Assembly (NCBI RefSeq): GCF_014636275.1
Contig: NZ_BMEB01000007.1
Location: forward strand, 1 to 64,000
Origin: Cellulomonas carbonis
GTDB taxonomy: Bacteria > Actinomycetota > Actinomycetes > Actinomycetales > Cellulomonadaceae
Direction of reading: 5' to 3'
DNA: 64,000 nucleotides
Part shown: positions 8,705 through 16,195 of the stretch, one piece after another
How the letters are laid out: every line of letters begins with the position of its first letter
Numbering within the stretch: position 1 is the first letter of the stretch
Program-made: the position numbers and the translations under genes
The notes under the pieces: model-generated
Told to the model about the DNA's origin: nothing
The model's database searches: none
The model's input: the letters and a program-made list of their open reading frames with translations, nothing else

Positions 8705-8723
8705 CTCCCGGCGGCGCCGGGAG
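8705..8723 (-). terminator. intercistronic hairpin after the EXLDI gene
   Basis: CTCCCGGC-GGC-GCCGGGAG, a perfect 8-base stem with a 3-base loop. It starts two bases after the EXLDI stop codon and lies before the ABC ATPase start at 8677. It could attenuate transcription or stabilise the 3' end of the EXLDI message, making the exporter less abundant than EXLDI. Confidence 0.5.
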
Positions 8724-8725
8724 CG

Positions 8726-9244
8726 TCAGATGTCGAGGTCCTCGACCTCGGGTTCGGTGGCGTAGGCCTCCACCAGGGATGCGAGCTCGGCCGGGACGGC
8801 CGCCCGGAGCTCGTCGAACGTCTCGAAGACGGTGAGGGCCGCCGATGCCGGGACCTCACCCCACTGCTGGTCCGAGCTGAGGTGCTTGCGCCAGCCCGTC
8901 AGCTCACCTTCCTTGCCGGCCGACCAGACGAAGCCCTTGGGCCGCTCGAGGTGGACGGCGAACCGGCCGGTGCGGGTCCGGTAGACCCGGTACCGCTCGT
9001 CGCCGTCCTTGGTCGAGCGGTGCCAGTCGACGAGCTCGACGCCCTGGAACCGCTGGACCTTCCGCCGTCCGACGCCGACGCGGACGGCGATCTCGTCGAA
9101 GCCCTGGAGGCGTCCCTCCTCGACCTCGACCAGCCGACGCAGCGCCTTGGAGATGGCCGCCGAGAGGTTGCCCCCGGTGAGCTCCTGCGCGCGCTGGAAC
9201 ACGGGCAGGTCGGCGTCGGAGACGTAGATCGTCTTGTTCGGCAT
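8726..9244 (-). CDS. EXLDI family protein, probable ribbon-helix-helix regulator
   Basis: A 172-residue protein that ends in VEDLDI, the motif that names the EXLDI family (TIGR04342). Members are found beside actinobacterial ABC exporters, as here. The first 45 residues (KTIYVSDADLPVFQRAQ, then NLSAAISKALRRLV) look like a ribbon-helix-helix DNA-binding fold, a strand followed by two helices. ATG 9244 is the start; upstream lies a 24-base palindrome that overlaps a TATACT -10 box. I infer that EXLDI represses its own exporter operon. The family has no established biochemical role that I know of. Confidence 0.85.
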   Translation of the reverse strand: MPNKTIYVSDADLPVFQRAQELTGGNLSAAISKALRRLVEVEEGRLQGFDEIAVRVGVGRRKVQRFQGVELVDWHRSTKDGDERYRVYRTRTGRFAVHLERPKGFVWSAGKEGELTGWRKHLSSDQQWGEVPASAALTVFETFDELRAAVPAELASLVEAYATEPEVEDLDI

Positions 9245-9268
9245 GAGGCCATCGTAGGCACAGTCACG

Positions 9269-9293
9269 AGTATACGCATACGTGTGCGTACAC
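9269..9293 (-). promoter_or_regulatory. palindromic operator over the -10 box of the EXLDI-ABC operon
   Basis: GTATACGCATAC directly abuts GTGTGCGTACAC (9270-9293); the arms match at 10 of 12 positions. On the minus strand the outer end gives the -10 box TATACT (9269-9274). It is noticeably more A+T-rich than its surroundings. A dimer of dimers of a ribbon-helix-helix protein would fit such a site. Confidence 0.6.
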
Positions 9294-9312
9294 AGAGCAA
9301 GCGCGAATCGCC

Positions 9313-9334
9313 GATGTGAGCATCCGCTCACGTC
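9313..9334 (+). promoter_or_regulatory. inverted repeat upstream of the lsr-like operon
   Basis: GTGAGC-ATCC-GCTCAC (9316-9331) is a perfect 6-base-arm palindrome, extendable to 22 bases with two mismatches. It lies 13 bases before the -35 box of the sugar operon and is a candidate site for the SorC/LsrR regulator encoded at 14361. The link is inferred from position only. Confidence 0.45.
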
Positions 9335-9346
9335 CTGAGCGTTTGC

Positions 9347-9375
9347 TTGCCGTGCCCCGAGGCGGCTCGTAGCGT
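9347..9375 (+). promoter_or_regulatory. promoter of the lsr-like transport operon
   Basis: TTGCCG (9347-9352), 17 bases, TAGCGT (9370-9375). The transcript would begin near 9382, leaving a leader of about 55 bases before ATG 9437. Confidence 0.5.
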
Positions 9376-9436
9376 GCGAGACGTCAACGACGACAGCGGG
9401 CGCGGCGAGGGGGCCGGCGCCCATGGAGGGGTGACG

Positions 9437-11083
9437 ATGGACGCTCCCCGCGGCGGGCCGACCACGGTCGGGTCCCCGACGCCCAGGCTGCGCATCGCCG
9501 GCGTGAGCAAGCACTTCGAGGCGGTCCGCGCGCTCGACGACGTCTCGTTCGACTTCGCCCCCGGTGAGATCCACGCGCTCGTCGGTGAGAACGGCGCAGG
9601 GAAGTCGACGCTCGTCGGGATCATCACGGGGCTCCTCGAGCCGACCGCCGGACACGTCGAGCTCGACGGTGAGCGCGTCCAGTTCCGCAACCCGCTGCAG
9701 GCGCGCGCCGCCGGTGTGGCCGCGGTGTACCAGGACCCGAACCTCTTCCCGCACCTGTCCGTGGCGGAGAACATCGTCACGGGCCAGTACCCGCGCCGGG
9801 GCCCCGTGCTCGACCGCGCCGCGATGTCGCGCGTCGCTCGTGAACGCCTCCACGACCTGGGGTTCGACCTGGACGTGGACCGGCTCGTCGCGGGCCTGAC
9901 CGTCGCCGAGGCCCAGTTCGTCGAGATCGCACGCGCCGTCTCCGCCGATCTGAAGGTGCTCATCCTCGACGAGCCCACGAGCGCGCTCACGCCCGGCGAG
10001 GCGCGCAAGCTCTACGCGGTCGCGGACCGGCTCAAGCGGCTCGGCACGACCGTCGTGTGGATCTCGCACCGCATGGAGGAGGTCCGGCTCCTCGCCGACA
10101 CGCTCACCGTCCTGCGCGACGGCGCCCACGTGCGCACCGCCCCTGCGGACGAGCTCGACGACACCGAGCTGATCCGTCTGATGGTGGGCCGCTCCGTCGC
10201 GCTCGAGCGGGTGCCCCGGACGGAGCCCCTCGGACCCGCGCGGCTCGCCGTCGACGGTCTCGGGGTGCCGGGGGTCTTCGAGGACGTCTCGTTCGAGGTG
10301 CGCGAGGGCGAGATCGTCGGCGTCGCCGGGCTCGTCGGCTCCGGACGGTCGGAGATCGCCCAGGCGATCTTCGGGCTCAGTCCCGGGATGGTGGGCACCG
10401 TCCGGATCGACGGCGAGCGCGTCAACCCGCGCAGCCCTGCCGCCATGGCCGAGCGCGGTGTCGTCTACCTGCCGGAGGACCGCGACGCCGAGGGGGTCAT
10501 CTCGTCGATGACGATCGCGGAGAACGTCGCACTGCCGAGCATCCGGCGGCTCAGCCGCCTCGGCTTCATGCGCCCGTCGCAGGAGCGGGCGCTCGCCGCC
10601 GAGCAGCGGACCGCACTGAGCATCAAGGGCCGGGTCGGGGACCTCGTCAGCTCGCTGTCGGGCGGCAACCGGCAGAAGGTCGCGATCGCACGCTGGCTCG
10701 CCACCGACCCGCAGGTGCTGCTCCTCGACGAGCCGACCCACGGCATCGACGTCGGCACCAAGGCGCAGGTCCACGACATCATGCGCGACCTGGCACGGCG
10801 TCGGCGCATGGCGATCCTCATGATCTCGTCCGACCTCCCCGAGGTCCTCGCCGTCAGCGACCGCGTCCTCGTGATCGCGCGCGGTCGGCTCGCGGCGGAC
10901 CTGCCCATCGAGGATGCCGACCAGGAGTCGATCCTCGCCGCCGCGACCGGCGCGGCCGGCGGTACGGACGCCGTCGAGCCCGCCGACGAGCCCGCCGACG
11001 AGCCCGCCGACGAGCCCGGCGGCCCAGCCGCCGAGGGTGCGAGCGTCCCCGCCGACCCGAACCCCGGGAGGTCACCGCGATGA
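9437..11083 (+). CDS. sugar/AI-2-type ABC transporter ATPase with two ATP domains (LsrA/RbsA-like)
   Basis: A 548-residue fused double ATPase. The first domain has Walker A GENGAGKST (about residue 52) and Walker B LILDEPTSALTPGE; the second has the degenerate loop GLVGSGRSE and signature LSGGNRQK with LLLDEPTHGIDVG. This is the CUT2 class of importers (ribose, rhamnose, AI-2). GGAGGG precedes ATG 9437. The C-terminus carries an acidic tail with the tetrapeptide EPAD repeated three times over a 12-base DNA repeat (10977-11012). Its stop overlaps the next start (ATGA). It energises uptake through the two permeases that follow. Confidence 0.92.
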   Translation: MDAPRGGPTTVGSPTPRLRIAGVSKHFEAVRALDDVSFDFAPGEIHALVGENGAGKSTLVGIITGLLEPTAGHVELDGERVQFRNPLQARAAGVAAVYQDPNLFPHLSVAENIVTGQYPRRGPVLDRAAMSRVARERLHDLGFDLDVDRLVAGLTVAEAQFVEIARAVSADLKVLILDEPTSALTPGEARKLYAVADRLKRLGTTVVWISHRMEEVRLLADTLTVLRDGAHVRTAPADELDDTELIRLMVGRSVALERVPRTEPLGPARLAVDGLGVPGVFEDVSFEVREGEIVGVAGLVGSGRSEIAQAIFGLSPGMVGTVRIDGERVNPRSPAAMAERGVVYLPEDRDAEGVISSMTIAENVALPSIRRLSRLGFMRPSQERALAAEQRTALSIKGRVGDLVSSLSGGNRQKVAIARWLATDPQVLLLDEPTHGIDVGTKAQVHDIMRDLARRRRMAILMISSDLPEVLAVSDRVLVIARGRLAADLPIEDADQESILAAATGAAGGTDAVEPADEPADEPADEPGGPAAEGASVPADPNPGRSPR

Positions 11084-12138
11084 GCACCGTGCAGGACACC
11101 GCGACGGCCACGACGGCACCGCCAGGCCTCGCGGAGCGGCTCGGGATGACGGGGGGTGCCGCGGCCCTGCGGCTGCGGTTCGTCGGGGTGGTCGTCTTCC
11201 AGCTCCTCCTGGTCGTCGTCTTCACCGCGGTCGCGCCGCGCTTCCTCACGTGGGACAACGCCCAGAGCATCCTCTTCACCGCGGCGATCCTCGCCATCGC
11301 GGCCGCCGGCCAGACGCTCGTCGTGCTGACCGGGAACCTCGACCTGTCCGTCGGGTCGATCATGGGACTGAGCGCGTACGTCGTGTTCGACGTCGCGAGC
11401 GGCGCGCCCGTCCTGCAGCCGTGGGTCGTGCTGCTCGCGCTCCTCGTCGGAGTGGTGCTCGGGGCGTTCAACGGCTTCCTGGTGGCGGTCGTGCAGATCC
11501 CGTCGATCGTCGCGACGCTGGGCACGCTGTCGATCTACCGCGGGTTCGTCTCCTTCTACGCGGACGCCACCGAGGTCACGAGCGGCGAGCTCCCGCGGTG
11601 GATCCGCACGCTCGCGACGGAGAGCTGGTTCGGGTTGTCGTCGTACGTGTGGCTCGCCCTGGGGATCGTGCTCGTCGTGGGGTTCGCGCTGCGGTCCCTG
11701 CCCTGGGGCCGGCAGATCTACGCGTACGGGTCGAACCCCAGGGCCGCCTACTTCTACGGTCTCGGCTCCCGGCGCATCGTCATCGGCGCGTACGTCGGTG
11801 CGGGTGCGATCGCCGCCGTCGTCGGCCTGCTCCTCGGTGCGCAGGTCGGCAACATCAACTCGCTGCTCGCGTCCGGGATCGAGCTCCAGGTGCTCGCCGC
11901 CGTCGTGATCGGGGGCGTGAGCATCTGGGGTGGCTCGGGCAGCGTCTACGGCGCCGCATTCGGCGCCGTCGTGCTCGCGACGATCAACAACGGGCTCGTG
12001 CTCCTGGGTGTCCAGGAGTTCTACCGCCTGCTCTTCCAGGGTGCGGCGATCGTGCTGGCCGTCGCGGTCGACGCGATGGTCCAGCGACGCGTGCAGAGCG
12101 CCGGGAACCGGCGGCGGACGCTGGGGGTGACGGCATGA
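11080..12138 (+). CDS. CUT2 ABC transporter permease 1 (LsrC/RbsC-like)
   Basis: A 352-residue permease of the BPD_transp_2 family with eight to ten helices and the family segments VVLTGNLDLSVGSIMGL and GGVSIWGGSGSVYGA. It starts by a 4-base overlap with the ATPase gene and ends by a 4-base overlap with the second permease, a pattern for stoichiometric translation. It probably pairs with the second permease as LsrC pairs with LsrD. Confidence 0.92.
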   Translation: MSTVQDTATATTAPPGLAERLGMTGGAAALRLRFVGVVVFQLLLVVVFTAVAPRFLTWDNAQSILFTAAILAIAAAGQTLVVLTGNLDLSVGSIMGLSAYVVFDVASGAPVLQPWVVLLALLVGVVLGAFNGFLVAVVQIPSIVATLGTLSIYRGFVSFYADATEVTSGELPRWIRTLATESWFGLSSYVWLALGIVLVVGFALRSLPWGRQIYAYGSNPRAAYFYGLGSRRIVIGAYVGAGAIAAVVGLLLGAQVGNINSLLASGIELQVLAAVVIGGVSIWGGSGSVYGAAFGAVVLATINNGLVLLGVQEFYRLLFQGAAIVLAVAVDAMVQRRVQSAGNRRRTLGVTA

Positions 12139-13121
12139 CGCTCGTCCGGCGGTACTCGTCCGAGCTGCTGCTCGTCGTGCTCATCGTGCTCGCGGCGCTG
12201 TGGTCGAGCACGCTCTCGCCGTACTTCCTCAACGCCGTCAACCTGCTCTCGTCGGCGCAGTTCTTCGTGATCTTCGCCCTGATGGCGTTCGGGCTGTTCC
12301 CGATCGTCGTGCAGGGCGAGATCGACATCTCGCTCGCCTCGACGCTCGCGGTCGGCAGCGTGCTGTTCGCGACCCTCTCGGTCGAGGGCGTGCCGCTCGC
12401 CGCCGCGCTGCCGGTCGTCCTCGCCGTCACGGCGGCCCTGGGCGCGGTCAACGGACTGCTCGTCGCCTACGCCGGCCTCCCGTCGCTCGCGGTCACCCTC
12501 GGCACGCTCGGTGCGTACCGGGGTCTTGCGTACCTCCTCGCGGGGGACGCGGGCGTCACCGGCATCACGCCCGAGTACCTCCTGCTCGGGTCGTCATGGA
12601 TCGGGATCGTCCCGTCGTCCGTCGTCCTCGCGCTCGTCGTCGCCGCGCTGTTCGCGGTGCTCATGGGCACGACGTCCTTCGGGCGGTACAGCTACGCGAT
12701 CGGCAGCAGCCCGGGGGCGTCCCGCATGGCCGCCGTCCCCGTCCGGCGCACCCGGGTGATCGCCTACGCGCTCGCCGGCGCGATGGCGGGGCTCGCCGGG
12801 CTCGTGTGGGTGAGCCAGTACCAGTCGGCACGCGGCGACAACGCCGACGGCTCGATCCTCTTCGTCCTCACCGCCGTCGTCCTCGGCGGCGTGTCGATCA
12901 AGGGCGGCAGCGGACGGGCGCTCGGCGTCCTGCTCGCCACGGTGCTCCTGGGCACCATCCAGACGGGCATGAAGCTCGCCAACGTGCCGGGCACCAGCCA
13001 GACCCTGGTCATCGGCGCCCTCCTCATCCTCGCGATCGGGCTCCCGCAGGCGGTGCACCTCGTGCGCCGTCGGTTCCCCACCGCGCTGCCCCGCCGGGCG
13101 GTGACCAGCGGGAACGCCTAG
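12135..13121 (+). CDS. CUT2 ABC transporter permease 2 (LsrD-like)
   Basis: A 328-residue permease of the same family, with GEIDISLASTLAVGS replacing the GNLDLS segment and GGVSIKGGSGRALGV near the C-terminus. It overlaps the preceding gene by ATGA. It forms a heterodimeric channel with the first permease in the proposed importer. A gap of 87 bases separates it from the binding-protein gene; I see no clear hairpin there. Confidence 0.92.
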   Translation: MTLVRRYSSELLLVVLIVLAALWSSTLSPYFLNAVNLLSSAQFFVIFALMAFGLFPIVVQGEIDISLASTLAVGSVLFATLSVEGVPLAAALPVVLAVTAALGAVNGLLVAYAGLPSLAVTLGTLGAYRGLAYLLAGDAGVTGITPEYLLLGSSWIGIVPSSVVLALVVAALFAVLMGTTSFGRYSYAIGSSPGASRMAAVPVRRTRVIAYALAGAMAGLAGLVWVSQYQSARGDNADGSILFVLTAVVLGGVSIKGGSGRALGVLLATVLLGTIQTGMKLANVPGTSQTLVIGALLILAIGLPQAVHLVRRRFPTALPRRAVTSGNA

Positions 13122-13208
13122 TCGCACACCGAGCTCCGCCCCGGTACGAGCCGGGTCCGCACGACCGCGCTGCACCCCGCACCGCGACCCTCACGAAAGG
13201 TGACTCTG

Positions 13209-14285
13209 GTGAATGGACACCTCCGACGTCGGCGCCGCGCCGTCGTCACCGTCGTGGCCGCTGCCGCCGGCCTCCTGCTCGCCGCCTGCTCGACCGAGGC
13301 CCCCACGGCACCCGCGGCCGGGGGCGGCGGCGAGACGCAGGGCGAGGACGCCTCGGGCGACGAGGACATGAAGATCTTCATGGCCCCGAAGTTCACCGGT
13401 CTCGCGTACTTCGAGGTCGCCCGCGAGGGCGGCGAGCGCGCGGGCGAGGAGCTCGGGATCGAGTTCGAGTACATCGGCTCCGACAAGGCCGAGGCGACCG
13501 AGCAGATCGCGACGCTGACCAACGCGATCCCGCAGGCGCCCGACGCCCTGGTCGTGAGCGCGATCGACGGGGACGCGGTCGCACCCGCGCTGAAGCAGGC
13601 GCGGGACGCGGGCATCAAGGTCGTGACCTACGACGCCGACGCCGCCGTCGACGCGCGCGACCTCTTCGTCAACCAGCTCTCCTACGAGCTCGCGGCGTCG
13701 ACCATGCTCGACGCCGCCCTGCTCAACTCTCCCGAGGGCGGTCTGGTGGCGTTCATCTCGGCCTCGCCGACGGCACCGAACCACACCGCGCACGTGCGGA
13801 TCATGAAGGAGCTCATCGACACCGACCCGAAGTACTCGTCGCTCAGCTACGTCGACACCGTCCAGTTCGCCGGTGACGACGCGACCAAGAGCCAGGAGCT
13901 CGCGCTCAACCTCATCCAGGCCAACCCGGACCTGAAGGTGATCATCTCGTCCTCGGCCGTCTCCGCGCCCGCGGCGCAGCAGGCCATCATCAACGCCGGC
14001 AAGAGCGGCGAGGTCTTCGCGACGGGCGTCGCGCTGCCGAGCTCCGTGCGCGACTTCATCAAGGACGGGCACTCGACGGCCTTCATGATGTGGGACCCGG
14101 CCGAGCTGGGGTACATCGCCACCGTCGCAGCCCACCAGCTCGTGACGGGCGAGATCACGGCCGAGGAGGGTCAGATGATCGACGCTGGTGAGGCGGGCAC
14201 GTACGAGGTGCTCGCCGACGGCGAGGTCCAGTACAACAAGCCCCTCATGTTCACGGCCGACAACATCGACGACTTCGACTTCTGA
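13209..14285 (+). CDS. substrate-binding lipoprotein, LsrB-like
   Basis: A 358-residue lipoprotein: Arg-rich n-region, hydrophobic stretch and lipobox LLLAAC with Cys27. The mature part is a Peripla_BP_4 protein close to LsrB in layout: MAPKFTG near the start, VVTYDAD, DDATKSQE and a final NIDDFDF-like end. GTG 13209 is chosen because AAAGG lies 8 bases before it; GTG 13200 overlaps that site. Compared with residues known to touch AI-2 in Salmonella LsrB, the Lys and the Asp of YDAD appear kept, but the Asp-Gln pair is Asn-His. The ligand may therefore be another small furanose or ketose. Confidence 0.88.
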   Translation: MNGHLRRRRRAVVTVVAAAAGLLLAACSTEAPTAPAAGGGGETQGEDASGDEDMKIFMAPKFTGLAYFEVAREGGERAGEELGIEFEYIGSDKAEATEQIATLTNAIPQAPDALVVSAIDGDAVAPALKQARDAGIKVVTYDADAAVDARDLFVNQLSYELAASTMLDAALLNSPEGGLVAFISASPTAPNHTAHVRIMKELIDTDPKYSSLSYVDTVQFAGDDATKSQELALNLIQANPDLKVIISSSAVSAPAAQQAIINAGKSGEVFATGVALPSSVRDFIKDGHSTAFMMWDPAELGYIATVAAHQLVTGEITAEEGQMIDAGEAGTYEVLADGEVQYNKPLMFTADNIDDFDF

Positions 14286-14360
14286 CCGCGCGACCGTCCC
14301 GCCGTCCGTGCCGCAGGGGACGGGCGGCGGGCGGGAGCCTCGACCGAGACGGGGTGACCC

Positions 14361-15317
14361 ATGGTGGGCGTCCGGGCCGGCGACGAGCGTGAGGAGCGTC
14401 GCGGCGTCGTGGTCCGCGCGGCGTGGATGTACTACAAGGACGGGCTGACCCAGGCGGAGATCGCGGAGCGGCTCTTCGTGTCACGGCCCACCGTGGGCCG
14501 CCTCCTCGACGCTGCGCGGGCGCAGGGCGTCGTGCGGTTCGAGATCAGCGCGGACCACCTGTCCGCCTTCGAGCTCAGCAAGGACCTCAGGAAGCGGTTC
14601 GGCCTCGCCGACGCCGTCGTCGTGCCCCGGATCTCCGACACGGGGCACGACACGCGGGTCAACCAGCGGCTCGCCGACGCGGCCGCCGAGTACGTCAAGC
14701 GGTACCTGCGCCCCGGGGCCGTCATCGGCGTCGGCTGGGGCGACACGGTCACGCGGGTCCTCTTCGCCCTGGACCGGGACGCGCTCCAGGGCGTCACGAT
14801 CGCCGGCGTCGCCGGCGGGATCGACGCCTACACGCGCGAGGTCATGGCGCGGAACACCAACGGCGTCAACGAGCACCTGCGCCTCATCCCGGCGCCGCTC
14901 GTCGCGTCGTCGGCCGAGATCGCCGCCGCGCTGCGCCAGGACGGGTCGGTCACGTCGGTGCTCGCGCTCGCGGCGACGGCGGTCGCGACGCTCACGGGCA
15001 TCGGCGCGGCCCGGCCGCCGGTCTCCTCGATCCGGTCCGGCCTCTTCACCGACGACCAGGTCAGGGCCTTCCGCGAGATGGGAGGCGTGGGCGACATGCT
15101 CGGCGCGTGGTTCGACCGCGACGGCGCGGTCATCCGCGAGGCGGCCTCCGACCGGCGGATCGGCATGACGCTCGACGAGCTCCGGGCCCTGCCGAACGTC
15201 ATCGGCGTCGCGGGCGGCGTCGAGAAGACCGAGGCGATCGCCGGGGCACTGCGGGGCCGCTACCTCGACGTGCTCGTCACCGACGAGGCCGTCGGGGAGG
15301 CCCTGCTGGCGACGTGA
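14361..15317 (+). CDS. SorC/DeoR-type sugar-binding transcriptional regulator (LsrR-like)
   Basis: A 318-residue protein: N-terminal helix-turn-helix (AAWMYYKDGLTQAEIAERL, then SRPTVGRLL) and a C-terminal phosphosugar-binding domain of the SorC family (GWGDTVTRV and GGIDAYTRE). In E. coli the relative LsrR is released from DNA by phospho-AI-2, made by the kinase of the same operon. Here the regulator sits inside the operon between the binding protein and the aldolase, so it is autoregulated. A palindrome at 9313-9334 is the best candidate site. Confidence 0.9.
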   Translation: MVGVRAGDEREERRGVVVRAAWMYYKDGLTQAEIAERLFVSRPTVGRLLDAARAQGVVRFEISADHLSAFELSKDLRKRFGLADAVVVPRISDTGHDTRVNQRLADAAAEYVKRYLRPGAVIGVGWGDTVTRVLFALDRDALQGVTIAGVAGGIDAYTREVMARNTNGVNEHLRLIPAPLVASSAEIAAALRQDGSVTSVLALAATAVATLTGIGAARPPVSSIRSGLFTDDQVRAFREMGGVGDMLGAWFDRDGAVIREAASDRRIGMTLDELRALPNVIGVAGGVEKTEAIAGALRGRYLDVLVTDEAVGEALLAT

Positions 15318-15370
15318 CCCGCCCTCGACCAGTCCACCCTCCGTCCACCACACCGCATGGAGAGACCCGC

Positions 15371-16195
15371 ATGTCCGGTTCCTCGTTCCGCCTCGGCCGC
15401 CTGCTCGACGGGCAGTCGCGCCGATCGTTCATGGTGGCGTTCGACCGCACGCTCGCGATGGGGCCCGAGCCCTACGCCGAGGACAGCGGCCGCACGATCG
15501 CCGCGATCGCCGCCCACGGCGCCGACGCGATCCTCCTCAGCCCGGGGCTGCTCAAGCAGCACGGCCACCTGCTCGCCCACCGCGGCGCACCGTCGGTCGT
15601 GTGCCGCATCGACTTCCCGTTCGTGGGACCCGCCGACCGGGGACGCGGCGAGTCCTTCCGCCTGATCGCCTCCGTCGAGGAGGCCGCGAGCCTCGGTGCG
15701 GACGCCGTCGTGATGTTCCACACGCTCGGCTACCGCGACAAGGACGCGTGGGCGGACAACCTGGCCGCCGTCGGGCAGGTGGCCGAGGAGGCCCGCCGGG
15801 TGGGCCTGCCCCTCATCGTCGAGGCGGTGCCGTGGGGCGCCGAGGCGACGGACCCGCGGGACCGGCTCGAGGTGGCGACGGCCGCGAGGATCGCGGCGGA
15901 GCTCGGCGCCGACGCGGTCAAGACCGAGTACGTCGGGTCGGTCGAGGCGATGCGCACCGTCGTCCAGAGCTGCCCGGTGCCCGTGTTCGTGCTCGGCGGG
16001 CCGCAGGTCGGCGTCGACGAGCTCCTGGACTTCACGCGCGACGGCATCGCCGCGGGTGCGACCGGCGTCATCTACGGACGGAACGTCTGGCAGCGAAGCG
16101 ACAGCGCCGACGTGTCGGCACGCCTGCGCCAGGTCGTGCACGGCACGCCTCGCGCCCGTCAGCCGCACCTCGAGCCCGCCGCGCCCGTGGGATGA
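15371..16195 (+). CDS. class I aldolase/thiolase of the DeoC/LacD/LsrF family
   Basis: A 274-residue TIM-barrel protein with the Schiff-base lysine in DAVKTEYVG (Lys184), corresponding to the active lysine of LsrF and archaeal class I FBP aldolases. MVAFDRTLAMGPE opens the barrel, and GATGVIYGRNVWQ near the C-terminus binds phosphate in relatives. ATG 15371 follows GGAGAGACC at a suitable distance. The stop overlaps the kinase start (ATGA). It most likely cleaves the phosphorylated substrate delivered by the transporter and the kinase. Confidence 0.88.
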   Translation: MSGSSFRLGRLLDGQSRRSFMVAFDRTLAMGPEPYAEDSGRTIAAIAAHGADAILLSPGLLKQHGHLLAHRGAPSVVCRIDFPFVGPADRGRGESFRLIASVEEAASLGADAVVMFHTLGYRDKDAWADNLAAVGQVAEEARRVGLPLIVEAVPWGAEATDPRDRLEVATAARIAAELGADAVKTEYVGSVEAMRTVVQSCPVPVFVLGGPQVGVDELLDFTRDGIAAGATGVIYGRNVWQRSDSADVSARLRQVVHGTPRARQPHLEPAAPVG

